A stretch of DNA of 14,522 bases from an uncultured Bacilli bacterium (GTDB taxonomy: Bacteria; Bacillota_I; Bacilli_A; RF39; UBA660). Every line of letters starts with the position of its first letter. Position 1 is the stretch's first letter. Where the stretch lies: positions 1-14,522 of the forward strand of contig CAKPCA010000024.1 in NCBI GenBank assembly GCA_934141145.1. The letters run 5' to 3'. A program made the translations under genes and the position numbers. The notes below the pieces were generated by a model. The model made no database searches. It was not told where the DNA came from and saw nothing but the letters and a program-made list of their open reading frames with translations. Shown here one piece after another: positions 1-7,338 of this stretch.

Positions 1-1182
1 GCAAAAGTATATAAAATAGGAAAAGAAATAACAGAAGAAAATTGTAAGATAGGATACACAGGTAGTAGTGATGATAAGAAAGATGATACTAGTTCATCAG
101 GTGGTAATGGTGAATCTGGTGAAGAAACAAAAATAAACTATGGAACGAAAATACCTTCAGAAGATACAAGAGAAGTACTAGAACAAGCAACAGATGCAAA
201 ACCTAAAAACTCAACAATAGATTCAAGTACAAATAAAGACATGGGAATAGTAATGATAGATAGTAATCAAAATGAATGGGTATGGATAGAGGTGCCAAGT
301 ACAGTATTTACAACTGCCAAAAATAGTGCAGATTACGATAATATAAAAAAAGATTTAATAACATATGCAAATGATTACAGGAATAATAATTTTACGGATG
401 AATGGTATGCTATGGATGGTAGCACAATAGTAACAGCAAGCACAGAGGGATTAACAGATGCACAAAAATTACTAAATAATGGATGTGGATTAACATATCA
501 TGAATATAATACAAATTATAACAAAATGTTAAGCAGTATATATACAAATAAGGGATTTTATATAGGAAGATATGAATCAGGAATAGAAGGTAGTGATACA
601 AATTCAGATTTAGCAAGGTTTGAAAGAACAGAAATAACAAATAATTCTCCAAAAACAGTAAGTAAGAGAGATACGGTATCATATAATTATGTAAGTTGTA
701 GTGAAGCACAACGATTAGCAAGTAAGATGAGTACAGAAAATAAAATAAGTAGTTTATTATTTGGAATACAATGGGATTTAGTATGTAAATTTTTAGAAAC
801 AAAAGGTGTATCACAATCAAAAATAAAAGAAGATAGTACAAGTTGGGGAAATTATGCTAAAAGTACATTTACAATAAATAGTGCAAAGGCAAAAAAAGAA
901 GATCCTTATAACAAATTATATTTTAATATAACCGGAGAAAAAACAAGCAAGGTGTTATTAACCTCAGGAGCAAGTGAGCAAAATCAAAAAATGAATATAT
1001 ATGATTTTGCTGGAAATGTATGGGAATGGACTTTAGAGAAAACTACTGATCGTAGCGGCCCTTGTAGTTTTAGAGGTGGTAATTATCCAAATGGAGGCAG
1101 CCTCTTTCCAGCTTCATCTCGCGGTGTTGGAAATGTAACTTTCAATAGTTATGGGGTAGGAATACGTCTTTCACTTTATTAG
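1..1182 (+). CDS. Large surface (pilin-like?) protein with FGE/SUMF1-like C-terminal domain, 5' end missing
   Basis: The reading frame is open from base 1, so the start and N-terminus lie left of the window; the ATG at 241 is internal. 393 residues are visible. The first ~80 form a low-complexity Ser/Gly/Asp/Lys/Thr-rich linker. The rest resembles the formylglycine-generating-enzyme/sulfatase-modifying family (C-type-lectin fold): NEWVWIEVP, GFYIGRYESG, LLFGIQWDLV, then IYDFAGNVWEWT and RGGNY...ASSRG...GIRLSLY at the C-terminus. In related Firmicutes such domains often follow a type IV prepilin N-terminus. That would fit here but cannot be seen, so a surface role is inference. The conserved fold does not imply enzyme activity. 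Codon use changes sharply near 1042: upstream codons mostly end in A, whereas downstream most end in T or C, with CGT/CGC arginines. Confidence 0.8.
   Translation, partial: AKVYKIGKEITEENCKIGYTGSSDDKKDDTSSSGGNGESGEETKINYGTKIPSEDTREVLEQATDAKPKNSTIDSSTNKDMGIVMIDSNQNEWVWIEVPSTVFTTAKNSADYDNIKKDLITYANDYRNNNFTDEWYAMDGSTIVTASTEGLTDAQKLLNNGCGLTYHEYNTNYNKMLSSIYTNKGFYIGRYESGIEGSDTNSDLARFERTEITNNSPKTVSKRDTVSYNYVSCSEAQRLASKMSTENKISSLLFGIQWDLVCKFLETKGVSQSKIKEDSTSWGNYAKSTFTINSAKAKKEDPYNKLYFNITGEKTSKVLLTSGASEQNQKMNIYDFAGNVWEWTLEKTTDRSGPCSFRGGNYPNGGSLFPASSRGVGNVTFNSYGVGIRLSLY
1042..1179 (+). other. Candidate variable region (diversity-generating-retroelement-like) at the 3' end of the FGE-like gene
   Basis: 34 of these 46 codons end in T or C, against about 19 of the 47 just upstream. 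The residues most likely to be surface-exposed are encoded by AGC, CTC, TTT, TCT, GGT, GTT, ACT, TTC, AAT, AGT and TAT. These are all NNY codons, as expected if AAY codons in a template repeat had been randomised at adenines. They sit among constant-looking residues (RGGNY, PAS, R, GIR). Position and domain match the variable regions of known C-type-lectin-fold targets of diversity-generating retroelements. No reverse transcriptase or template repeat lies in the window, so this is a hypothesis. Ordinary divergence of an FGE-like domain, or acquisition of a foreign 3' segment, would also explain the shift. Confidence 0.3.
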
Positions 1183-1311
1183 CATAATTGTATCTTAAAA
1201 TTGTGATTAGAATTAATAGATAATATTTGTTGTAGAGATAGAATGTTACAAGTATAATTAAATTTAATTAAGTTCATAATATTGATTATTAAAATAAAAA
1301 AATATTACAAA

Positions 1312-1336
1312 TGAACTGAACCCCAAAAGTAGGACA
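1312..1336 (+). mobile_element. Solitary IS3-family (IS150-like) terminal inverted repeat, IS remnant
   Basis: The segment starts with TG and contains ACCCCAAAAGTAGGACA. This closely resembles the conserved IS150-group end (TG-ACTG-CCCCAAAAGTTGGACA type), with the outer tip at 1312 and the element interior to the right. No transposase frame and no matching reverse-complement end are visible, so only one end survives. The 163 bp between the two surface-protein genes (1183-1345) holds nothing else recognisable apart from an AT-rich hyphenated palindrome at 1255-1271. Family assignment is from memory of IS3-type ends. Confidence 0.6.
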
Positions 1337-1345
1337 GTTTATTAA

Positions 1346-1930
1346 TGTACACAGACAAATAGCGATTATTTTAATACAAGTACAAAAGCATTTGAAAATG
1401 ATACTGCAGTATTGATATATTATAATAGTGTAGTTTTGGGTGAAGTTAAACAAGGTGTATGTGCTTATGATACATTAATTAATTATGGTTACAACGGACC
1501 TGTGACAGCAGTTGTTCATCTTCCAAAAATAAGTCAATGGAGTAATGTAAATTTAAAGAATAATAAAAGGGCAATATTAACAGAAATTGGAACGGATAAT
1601 GTTAAGGAAAAAAAATTGCCAAATGCTTTCAATTATGAAAATTATGCAGCGAGATTTTTGACAACACAAGAGGTGCAAAAAGCATGTAACCTTTCAACAG
1701 TAAGTAAAATTTCGGGGGAAATAAATAGCTGTAATTATCTATTAGAAAATACTGGATACGCTAGTTATAATCCTAATGGTTATATGCTAGAAAATTATTC
1801 TACGGAGGCAGAAGCTTGGAATTGGGTTATTGATGGAACGTATGTAGGATATATGAGTGGTCCGGTATCATCTTCTCAATATAGTGTTCGTCCGGCAATT
1901 GAAGTATCAAAAATAAATATTGATTATTAA
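1346..1930 (+). pseudogene. 5'-truncated DUF6273-like (pilin-associated) surface protein
   Basis: A reading frame opens just after a TAA at 1343-1345, immediately inside the IS-type repeat, and runs to TAA at 1928-1930 (194 sense codons). There is no ATG near the 5' end and no Shine-Dalgarno sequence before the only early start-like codon (TTG at 1412), so I read it as the 3' part of a broken gene. Its C-terminus has the layout seen in DUF6273-type domains of Firmicute prepilins: ARFLTTQEVQKAC, a YxxNGYM segment, AWNWVIDGTYVGYMS, and a final SVRPAIEVSK. Three visible cysteines (in KQGVCAY, QKACNL, INSCNY) may form disulfides. Together with the upstream gene it suggests an eroding array of surface-protein genes. 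Family assignment is by pattern recall only. Confidence 0.55.
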
Positions 1931-1962
1931 TAAAAAAGTAAGAATTAATATTAATTCATTTT

Positions 1963-1987
1963 AAGAATTGATATAATTCTTTTTTTT
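1963..1987 (+). terminator. Weak intrinsic terminator after the truncated surface gene
   Basis: A 7-bp stem AAGAATT/AATTCTT (1963-1969 with 1975-1981) with a 5-nt loop is followed by a T-run to 1987. The stem is all A/T except one pair, so it is weak. It lies just before the next gene's promoter. Confidence 0.45.
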
Positions 1988-1997
1988 AAAGAAAAAT

Positions 1998-2026
1998 TTG
2001 CAAAATATTTAGTTTTGATATATAAT
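1998..2026 (+). promoter_or_regulatory. Sigma-A-type promoter for the zinc-ribbon membrane protein
   Basis: TTGCAA at 1998-2003, a 17-nt spacer, and a perfect TATAAT at 2021-2026. The start codon is 27 nt downstream, with a strong GAGGGGG-type ribosome site at about 2042-2048. Confidence 0.65.
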
Positions 2027-2053
2027 AGGGGCATTTAAAAAGAGGGGGATTAT

Positions 2054-2722
2054 ATGAAAAAAGTATTTAAATATTTATTATGGTTACCTTTTGCAGTATC
2101 AATTGGTTCTTTTGCACTATATTTAAGATATATTATTATGTTTAAATTAGATTCTAATATAATAGTAACAGATCAAATAAAGAGTACATTAAATGGTTAT
2201 TTAATAGTCGCATTTACATCTTTATTTATAGGATTAGTAATAATACTATTTAAAAAGGTTATGAATTTAGTACATAATAATAAAAGTATTAAAGTTTCAA
2301 ATATAGTAAAAAAAGAAGAGAATTTAGATAAAAATTTCATAGATGCTATAGAAAATAATAATGTAATAAATGAATCAAATTTTATGAAAGATATAAAAAG
2401 AAATGATATTATAAGAGTTAATATAGATAATTCAAATAAAGGTTCAATAAAGAATCAAAAAAGATGTCCAAAGTGTGATAATATTGTAGATAAAGAGGCA
2501 ATAATATGTACTAATTGCGGAATATTATTTGATAAAAGTATTCTTGGTTATTTTCAAAAATCAAATGAGGTATCAGTTAAAAAGAAGTCTCCTATTATTA
2601 ATATCATAGTTAATTTTATTGTAATAATTCTTTGTATATTTTTGATATTTTTAATAGGTAATAAAATTGTAAATCAAAGAAATGAAAATCTTAGTAATAT
2701 AAGTACTGAAGTAGCAAAATAA
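2054..2722 (+). CDS. Membrane protein with cytosolic-type zinc ribbon, function unknown
   Basis: 222 residues. There are two hydrophobic segments near the N-terminus (about 5-30 and 47-67), a long Asn/Lys-rich polar region (about 70-135), a Cys4 zinc ribbon CPKC...CTNC (Cys138, 141, 152, 155), and a third membrane segment (about 181-202) followed by a short polar tail. Zinc-ribbon-plus-membrane proteins of this kind are common in low-GC Firmicutes and mostly uncharacterised, so I assign no function. The start is supported by the GAGGGGG ribosome site and the TTGCAA-N17-TATAAT promoter. It is monocistronic, flanked by terminators, and converges on the minus-strand gene. Codon use matches the bulk of the window. 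Confidence 0.8.
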   Translation: MKKVFKYLLWLPFAVSIGSFALYLRYIIMFKLDSNIIVTDQIKSTLNGYLIVAFTSLFIGLVIILFKKVMNLVHNNKSIKVSNIVKKEENLDKNFIDAIENNNVINESNFMKDIKRNDIIRVNIDNSNKGSIKNQKRCPKCDNIVDKEAIICTNCGILFDKSILGYFQKSNEVSVKKKSPIINIIVNFIVIILCIFLIFLIGNKIVNQRNENLSNISTEVAK

Positions 2723-2734
2723 TTGCTACTTTTT
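2709..2734 (+). terminator. Intrinsic terminator overlapping the stop codon, between convergent genes
   Basis: A perfect 9-bp stem AAGTAGCAA/TTGCTACTT (2709-2717 with 2723-2731), loop AATAA, then TTT. The TAA stop of the zinc-ribbon gene forms part of the loop. The minus-strand gene ends at 2733, so it could also use the stem, but there is no U-tract on that side. Confidence 0.7.
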
Positions 2735-3122
2735 ATATTAATGGATTTTCAACATCTGAAATAGTAATAGATTGTTCTTGTTTATTTAAATATGCAACAT
2801 ATAAAATTATAGTAGCGCTGATTATAGTTAATACATTTGTAGATAAAAGTAGTGTATTTTTATATTTTCCTATAGTATTATCTTGTTCGTTTTTATAATT
2901 TTTATATCCGACATATAAAGATATGAGTACTGCAATTAATATAACTATTCTATTATAAAATGATATGTCTAGTGCTTGTTGTTTAGTAAAGTTTGTTTTT
3001 TTATTTTGTACTCTATTTTTTTCATCAAATGTAAGAGTTAGTGATACTAAGGATGCTAATATAAAAATTATTGATGATATTAAATTTAAATCTATTAAGT
3101 GTGTATCTGTAGTATTTTTCAT
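2733..3122 (-). CDS. Small three-helix membrane protein, function unknown
   Basis: 129 residues read on the minus strand. Three hydrophobic helices are visible (about 11-31, 56-73, 91-111), separated by charged loops (DEKNRVQNKK, YKNYKNEQD). I recognise no family. It is the only minus-strand gene I can support. Its alternating helices and polar loops, and its position between two plus-strand units ending at a shared terminator, argue for a real gene. A plus-strand frame across the same DNA (2965-3213) looks like a shadow. No Shine-Dalgarno sequence precedes the ATG. Instead a TATAAT lies only 5 nt upstream on the coding strand, so translation may be leaderless or start at another codon. Confidence 0.55.
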   Translation of the reverse strand: MKNTTDTHLIDLNLISSIIFILASLVSLTLTFDEKNRVQNKKTNFTKQQALDISFYNRIVILIAVLISLYVGYKNYKNEQDNTIGKYKNTLLLSTNVLTIISATIILYVAYLNKQEQSITISDVENPLI

Positions 3123-3127
3123 ATTTA

Positions 3128-3133
3128 ATTATA
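3128..3133 (-). promoter_or_regulatory. Possible -10 box for the minus-strand membrane gene
   Basis: TATAAT on the minus strand, 5 nt before the ATG at 3122. No good -35 hexamer is seen 17 nt upstream. If used, the transcript would start at or within the start codon (leaderless). In DNA this AT-rich a chance match is quite possible. Confidence 0.25.
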
Positions 3134-3164
3134 TTCTAGTATTCTATTTATTATTTAAAATGCT

Positions 3165-3192
3165 TTGTTTTTTTATTTTTTTGTTATATAAT
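3165..3192 (+). promoter_or_regulatory. Possible promoter for the flippase/MurT/GatD operon
   Basis: TTGTTT (3165-3170), a 16-nt spacer and TATAAT (3187-3192), 32 nt before the ATG at 3225. The -10 is perfect and the -35 poor. It lies in the divergent gap between the minus-strand gene and the operon. Confidence 0.4.
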
Positions 3193-3224
3193 TATAAATA
3201 TGTAAGAAAGTAGGAAATAAGTTT

Positions 3225-4853
3225 ATGACAAAAAAGAAAAATTCGTTTGCAAGTAATGTTTTAATGTTAATGATTTCTCAAGTAATAATAAAGATATTAG
3301 GACTTGTGTATAGACTTGCAATAACAAATGCGGAAGGTTTTGGAGATGTAGGAAATGGTTATTATGCAGCAGGATATCAAGTATATTCAGTTCTTTTAAT
3401 AATATCATCTCAAGGAATACCTGGTGCTGTATCAAAACTTGTTTCTAATAAAGTAGCAATTGGCAAATATAAAGAAGCACATAGAATATTTAAAGTTTCA
3501 ATGTTAGTTTTTGCTATAATTGGTTTTATAGCATCTTTATCATTATTCTTATTTTCAGATTTTATATCAACTAATATACTAAAAGTTCCAGATGTAACTT
3601 ATGTTTTAAAAGTACTTGCTCCTGCAATATTCTTTGTTTGTGTATCAGCGGTTATAAGGGGTTATTTTGCTGGACTTGGTACTATGAAAGCATCTAGTGT
3701 ATCACAAGCATTAGAACAATTCTTTAACTGCGTTTTAACAGTAACATTTGTATATGCATTAATAGGTAAAGAACCATATGTAATGGCTGCAGGTGGAAAT
3801 CTTTCAACAACGCTTTCAATATTATTATCTTTCTCATATTTGATAGTATTTTATAAAAGTAATATTAAAAAATATTCAGAAGAATCAGATGAAGTAGTTG
3901 ATACATCTAAAAAAGCTACTAAAGAATTATCTAAAACAATAATATTAACTGCAATACCACTTACAATAGGTTCAATTATATCTGTAGTAACAACATTTAT
4001 AGATACTGTAACGGTTAGTAATTTAATACAAATTGCATACTCTGGTATATTAGGAAGTAAAGAGTTACTTGAAAAGGAAGCAATGAGACTTACTGGAATA
4101 TTATCAAAGGTAGATACTTTAGTTAACTTACCTCTTGCGATTAATTTATCATTTTATTCAGCACTAATTCCAGAAATAACATCTTCAATTGCTAAAAAAG
4201 ATTATAAATCTGCTTCAAGAAAAATAACTTTTTCAATAAGTACATCTTTATTAATAGTAATACCATGTGCTATAGGATTTATTACTTTAGCAGAACCAAT
4301 ACTTACAATGCTTTATCCAAATGCATCAGATGGTGCACATATTTTACAAATAGCTGCGGTAACTATGATATTTGTTGCAATGAATCATACTTTACAAGGT
4401 TCATTGTTTGGACTTGGAAAAATGTATGTTCCAGCACTTGCACTTTTGACTGGTAGTGTAGTAAAAATATGTTTAAACTTAATATTAATTAGAAATCCAA
4501 ATATAAATATATATGGTGCAATGATAAGTTCATTTGTATGTCAAATAATTACATTTACTATAATTTATACAACATTAAAAAAATCAATTGATTTTAAAAT
4601 AGATGTTAAAAATGGTATATTAAAACCTTTATTATCAGGAATTATAATGTCATTAGTAATTATAGTTACATATATGTTATTAAATAAAATATTAGGTAAT
4701 TCATTAACAACTATTATTTGTATATTATTAGGTGCAGTATCATATTTAATTTCAATATTATTATTAAAAACATTAAGTAAAGACGATATTTGTTCACTTC
4801 CTAAGGGAGAAAAAATATATAATTTACTTGTTAAATTAAAATTTTATAAATAG
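3225..4853 (+). CDS. MurJ/SpoVB-type (MOP superfamily) lipid flippase
   Basis: 542 residues, polytopic throughout, matching the length of B. subtilis YtgP/SpoVB (about 520-545). The N-terminus has the family layout: a short basic start, LGLVYRLAITNAEG, GNGYYAAGYQVYSVLLIISSQ and GIPGAVSKLVS, then RGYFAGLGTMKASSVSQALEQ in the middle of the first half. Charged loops such as KKYSEESDEVVDTSKKATKE separate helix groups. Members move lipid-linked cell-wall or polysaccharide precursors across the cytoplasmic membrane. With a racemase and MurT/GatD-like genes directly downstream, lipid II or a related precursor is the likely cargo (inference). The start has AGGAA 8 nt upstream. The stop codon overlaps the AGGAGG ribosome site of the next gene, so the two are probably translationally coupled. 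Whether this is the main MurJ of the cell cannot be told here. Confidence 0.85.
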   Translation: MTKKKNSFASNVLMLMISQVIIKILGLVYRLAITNAEGFGDVGNGYYAAGYQVYSVLLIISSQGIPGAVSKLVSNKVAIGKYKEAHRIFKVSMLVFAIIGFIASLSLFLFSDFISTNILKVPDVTYVLKVLAPAIFFVCVSAVIRGYFAGLGTMKASSVSQALEQFFNCVLTVTFVYALIGKEPYVMAAGGNLSTTLSILLSFSYLIVFYKSNIKKYSEESDEVVDTSKKATKELSKTIILTAIPLTIGSIISVVTTFIDTVTVSNLIQIAYSGILGSKELLEKEAMRLTGILSKVDTLVNLPLAINLSFYSALIPEITSSIAKKDYKSASRKITFSISTSLLIVIPCAIGFITLAEPILTMLYPNASDGAHILQIAAVTMIFVAMNHTLQGSLFGLGKMYVPALALLTGSVVKICLNLILIRNPNINIYGAMISSFVCQIITFTIIYTTLKKSIDFKIDVKNGILKPLLSGIIMSLVIIVTYMLLNKILGNSLTTIICILLGAVSYLISILLLKTLSKDDICSLPKGEKIYNLLVKLKFYK

Positions 4854-4857
4854 GAGG
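4852..4857 (+). promoter_or_regulatory. Strong AGGAGG ribosome site overlapping the flippase stop codon
   Basis: AGGAGG begins inside the TAG stop (4851-4853) and sits 5 nt before the ATG at 4863. This fixes the racemase start and implies coupled translation of the two genes. Confidence 0.8.
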
Positions 4858-4862
4858 TTAAC

Positions 4863-5957
4863 ATGAACGAACTTATAATAAATAAAAATGATTTAGTACA
4901 TAATATAAATATAATAAAAAATTATGAGAAAGAAGAAAATTATACTATTTTTGCAGTAGTAAAAGGAAATGCATATGGCCTTGGAGTAAATGAATTTACT
5001 AAAGTACTTATAGATAATGGTATAAATAACTTTGCGGTAGCGTCATCTACTGAAGCCATTAATTTAAGAAAAAATATAAAAGAAAAAATATTATTACTTA
5101 CGCCATATATAAATGAAGAAATATTAAGTAATCTTATAAAAAATGATATTACATTAACTATAGATTCAGTAAAGGGTGCAGGACTAGTAAATGAAATATC
5201 TAAAAAGTTAAACAAAAAAGTATATGCACATATAAAAATAGATACAGGGTTATCTAGATATGGATTTGATTATAAAAATTATAAAGAAATAATAGATATG
5301 ATAAAAGAAAATGAAAATATAATATTTGAAGGAATTTATTCACATTTTTCAAATTCACTTGCGAGTGATAATTCATTTAGTAATATTCAATATGAAAGAC
5401 TTATTAATGTGATAGAAAATATAGAAAAAGAAAAAATTACATTCAAATATAAACATATATGTAATTCATCAGGATTCTTTAAATATAAAGATAAACATTT
5501 AAATGCAGCAAGAGTAGGATCAGCATTTTCTGGATGCGCAACAGGAATAAAAACAGATTTGAAAAAGATTGGACTATTTCATACAAAATTAACAAAGGTA
5601 AGAAATATTAAAAAAGGTGATTATGTTGGATATGCTAATTCTTATGTTGCAAAAAGAGATATGAAGATAGGAATATTAGAAACTGGTTATTATGATGGTG
5701 TAGGGCTTGAACTTATTACTCAAAGATTTAAATTTAAAAGTAGATTAAAAAATGCTTTATTATCATTAAAGTCATTAATAAAAGGTGATAATATGACTTT
5801 TAATATAGATGGAAAAATTATAAATGTAATTGGTCAGATAGGAATGCATGATGTAGTTATAGATATTACAGGTTTAGATTATAAAGAAAATGATGATATA
5901 TATTTCTATTATAGACCAGTATATATAAATGAGAATGTAAAAAGGGTTTATAAGTAA
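4863..5957 (+). CDS. Alanine-racemase-family PLP enzyme, divergent second active-site motif
   Basis: 364 residues with the alanine racemase layout: PLP lysine K34 in AVVKGNAYGLG, KIDTGLSRYGF (about 125-135), YSHFSNS (159-165), CNSSG (200-204), and R217 in ARVGSAFSG, the position that contacts the PLP pyridine nitrogen. Y257 in VGYANSY matches the second catalytic base (Tyr265 of the Geobacillus enzyme), followed by GYYDG (275-279). The usual GRxCMD motif reads GQIGMHD: the Arg, Cys and Asp are Gln, Gly and His. The C-terminal domain stops about 40 residues early. D-Ala racemisation is therefore likely but not certain; another amino acid substrate is possible. The gene lies between a flippase and MurT/GatD-like genes, so the product probably feeds cell-wall precursor synthesis. 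The start is set by the AGGAGG site. Confidence 0.75.
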   Translation: MNELIINKNDLVHNINIIKNYEKEENYTIFAVVKGNAYGLGVNEFTKVLIDNGINNFAVASSTEAINLRKNIKEKILLLTPYINEEILSNLIKNDITLTIDSVKGAGLVNEISKKLNKKVYAHIKIDTGLSRYGFDYKNYKEIIDMIKENENIIFEGIYSHFSNSLASDNSFSNIQYERLINVIENIEKEKITFKYKHICNSSGFFKYKDKHLNAARVGSAFSGCATGIKTDLKKIGLFHTKLTKVRNIKKGDYVGYANSYVAKRDMKIGILETGYYDGVGLELITQRFKFKSRLKNALLSLKSLIKGDNMTFNIDGKIINVIGQIGMHDVVIDITGLDYKENDDIYFYYRPVYINENVKRVYK

Positions 5958-5970
5958 AGGGTGGTTATTT

Positions 5971-7338
5971 ATGAAAAGATTATATTTTATTTTAGTACTT
6001 TGGATAGGAAAATTTGGTAATGTTTTATGTAAAATATTTCATAAATCAGGAACAATGATTTCTGGTAAAGTAGCAGTTAAATTACAAAAGAATTTTGTTA
6101 AATATTTTAGAAATATTGATTATGATAAGGTTATATTTATAACAGGAACAAATGGTAAATCAACAACAACTAATCTTGTTAGTCATACAGTTAAAACGGC
6201 AGGTAAAAAGGTTGCGACTAATACAGAGGGCGCAAATATGATGAGTGGTGTTGCAACAACACTTATTAAAAATTCTAGTCTTTTTGGTAAATTTAATAAA
6301 GAATTTTTAATACTAGAAATAGATGAAAGAAGCCTAAGAAATATATTTAAAGTATTACCTGCTAAAAACTTATGTATAACAAACTTACAAAAAGACCAAG
6401 TACAAAGAAATGGTGATCCAGATTTTATTTATCAAATGTTTAAAGGTGCGGTAAATAAAGATGTTACATTATTTGTTAACAATGAAGAACCAAGAAGTAG
6501 ATCATTAGAAGACTATGTAGGTAAAGTTGTATATTATAGTATGGAAAAAAATTCAAAGACATTTACAAAAGATGACTTCTATACTATTACACTAGCATGT
6601 CCTAAGTGTAGTCATAAGATTAATTATGAATATTATAATATAGAAAATATAGGTAAATTTCATTGTACTAATTGTGATTATAAAAGTGTTAAAAAAGCAA
6701 ATACTACAGTAAGAGAAATAGATTTTGAAAATCATACATTTAGATGTTCAGGGAATACTTATAGAGTAACATATATGAATCCATTTTATGTATATAATTA
6801 TGCACTAGCAATCGCAATATGTAAAAAATATAATATAGGTTATGAAGATATTCAAAAAGGTTTTGAAACATTTAAAAATCCAGCAGATAGAAGAGAAGTT
6901 TATCATTATAAAGGTAAGACTATTCATTACCTAAGAATAAAGCAAGAAAATCCAGAAACAATGCAAAATGCATTAGATACAATTGCTAGAGATAATACTA
7001 AAAAAGCAATATTTATGGGATTATATGAGATAAAAGATTTCCCACCAGCATATACAAATACATTTTATTTCTTTGATTGTGACTTTAAGAAATGTGTTAG
7101 TGATTTAGTAGAAGAATATGTATGTTTTTCAAAGACAGTTGCATATGATACAGCAAATAGAATGATATATGCAGGAGCAAAAGAAAATAAAATTAAGGTA
7201 TATGATGTAGAAGATGACTTTGATTTAATATTTGAGGATTTAGATAAAATAAAAACAGATAATATCTATATAATAACAGGTATGAAACCATATAAAAAAA
7301 TAAAAGAATTCTTTAAAAAAGGTGATAACAATGAGTAA
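5971..7338 (+). CDS. murT: MurT-like Mur ligase (lipid II isoglutaminyl synthase subunit family)
   Basis: 455 residues, the normal MurT length. The P-loop GTNGKST is at 59-65, followed by TEGANMMSG (about 85-93) and EIDERS (116-121), as in the Mur ligase ATP site. A Cys4 zinc ribbon typical of MurT is seen at Cys210, 213, 232 and 235. The DUF1727-type C-terminal domain follows. In characterised pairs MurT activates lipid II D-Glu with ATP, and GatD supplies ammonia to form D-isoglutamine. Two motifs deviate from S. aureus MurT as I remember it. FRDQMDRFGE reads QKDQVQRNGD. DTSWIYDADF, whose Asp completes the GatD triad, aligns without gaps to NTFYFFDCDF at 363-372, so the Asp is Asn363. The following gene overlaps by 8 nt. 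The start has an AAAGGGTGG site just after the racemase stop. The family call is firm; the reaction is open. Confidence 0.85.
   Translation: MKRLYFILVLWIGKFGNVLCKIFHKSGTMISGKVAVKLQKNFVKYFRNIDYDKVIFITGTNGKSTTTNLVSHTVKTAGKKVATNTEGANMMSGVATTLIKNSSLFGKFNKEFLILEIDERSLRNIFKVLPAKNLCITNLQKDQVQRNGDPDFIYQMFKGAVNKDVTLFVNNEEPRSRSLEDYVGKVVYYSMEKNSKTFTKDDFYTITLACPKCSHKINYEYYNIENIGKFHCTNCDYKSVKKANTTVREIDFENHTFRCSGNTYRVTYMNPFYVYNYALAIAICKKYNIGYEDIQKGFETFKNPADRREVYHYKGKTIHYLRIKQENPETMQNALDTIARDNTKKAIFMGLYEIKDFPPAYTNTFYFFDCDFKKCVSDLVEEYVCFSKTVAYDTANRMIYAGAKENKIKVYDVEDDFDLIFEDLDKIKTDNIYIITGMKPYKKIKEFFKKGDNNE
7318..7322 (+). promoter_or_regulatory. Ribosome site that fixes the GatD start inside the murT 3' end
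   Basis: AAAGG at 7318-7322 lies 8 nt before the ATG at 7331, which overlaps the murT stop (ATGAGTAA). The frame could also begin at GTG 7322, but that codon falls inside this ribosome site, so ATG 7331 is preferred. Confidence 0.65.

Noticed and set aside
410..841. Minus-strand 143-residue frame, Leu/Tyr/Ile-rich
   Set aside because: It is the complement of the A-rich FGE-like gene; its composition is what the reverse of that codon pattern gives, and it has no ribosome site.
241..1182. Taking the ATG at 241 as the start of the FGE-like gene
   Set aside because: The same frame is open back to base 1 with coherent linker sequence, and there is no ribosome site before 241; the gene begins outside the window.
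1255..1271. Hyphenated AT palindrome (8-bp arms) upstream of the IS end
   Set aside because: No U-tract and no G/C pairs; in DNA this AT-rich it is expected by chance.
1412..1930. An intact gene starting at TTG 1412
   Set aside because: No Shine-Dalgarno sequence precedes it and the frame continues upstream to 1346 with similar composition, so a truncated gene is more likely.
1942..1957. Perfect 16-bp palindrome GAATTAATATTAATTC as an operator or terminator
   Set aside because: No T-run and no second copy; the hairpin at 1963-1987 is the better terminator, so an operator role has no support.
2965..3213. Plus-strand 82-residue hydrophobic frame opposite the small membrane gene
   Set aside because: It overlaps the minus-strand frame, lacks a ribosome site, and its Phe/Leu/Cys-rich content is typical of a shadow of an AT-rich membrane gene.
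7322..7330. gatD start at GTG 7322
   Set aside because: GTG 7322 sits inside the AAAGG ribosome site that is ideally spaced for ATG 7331.
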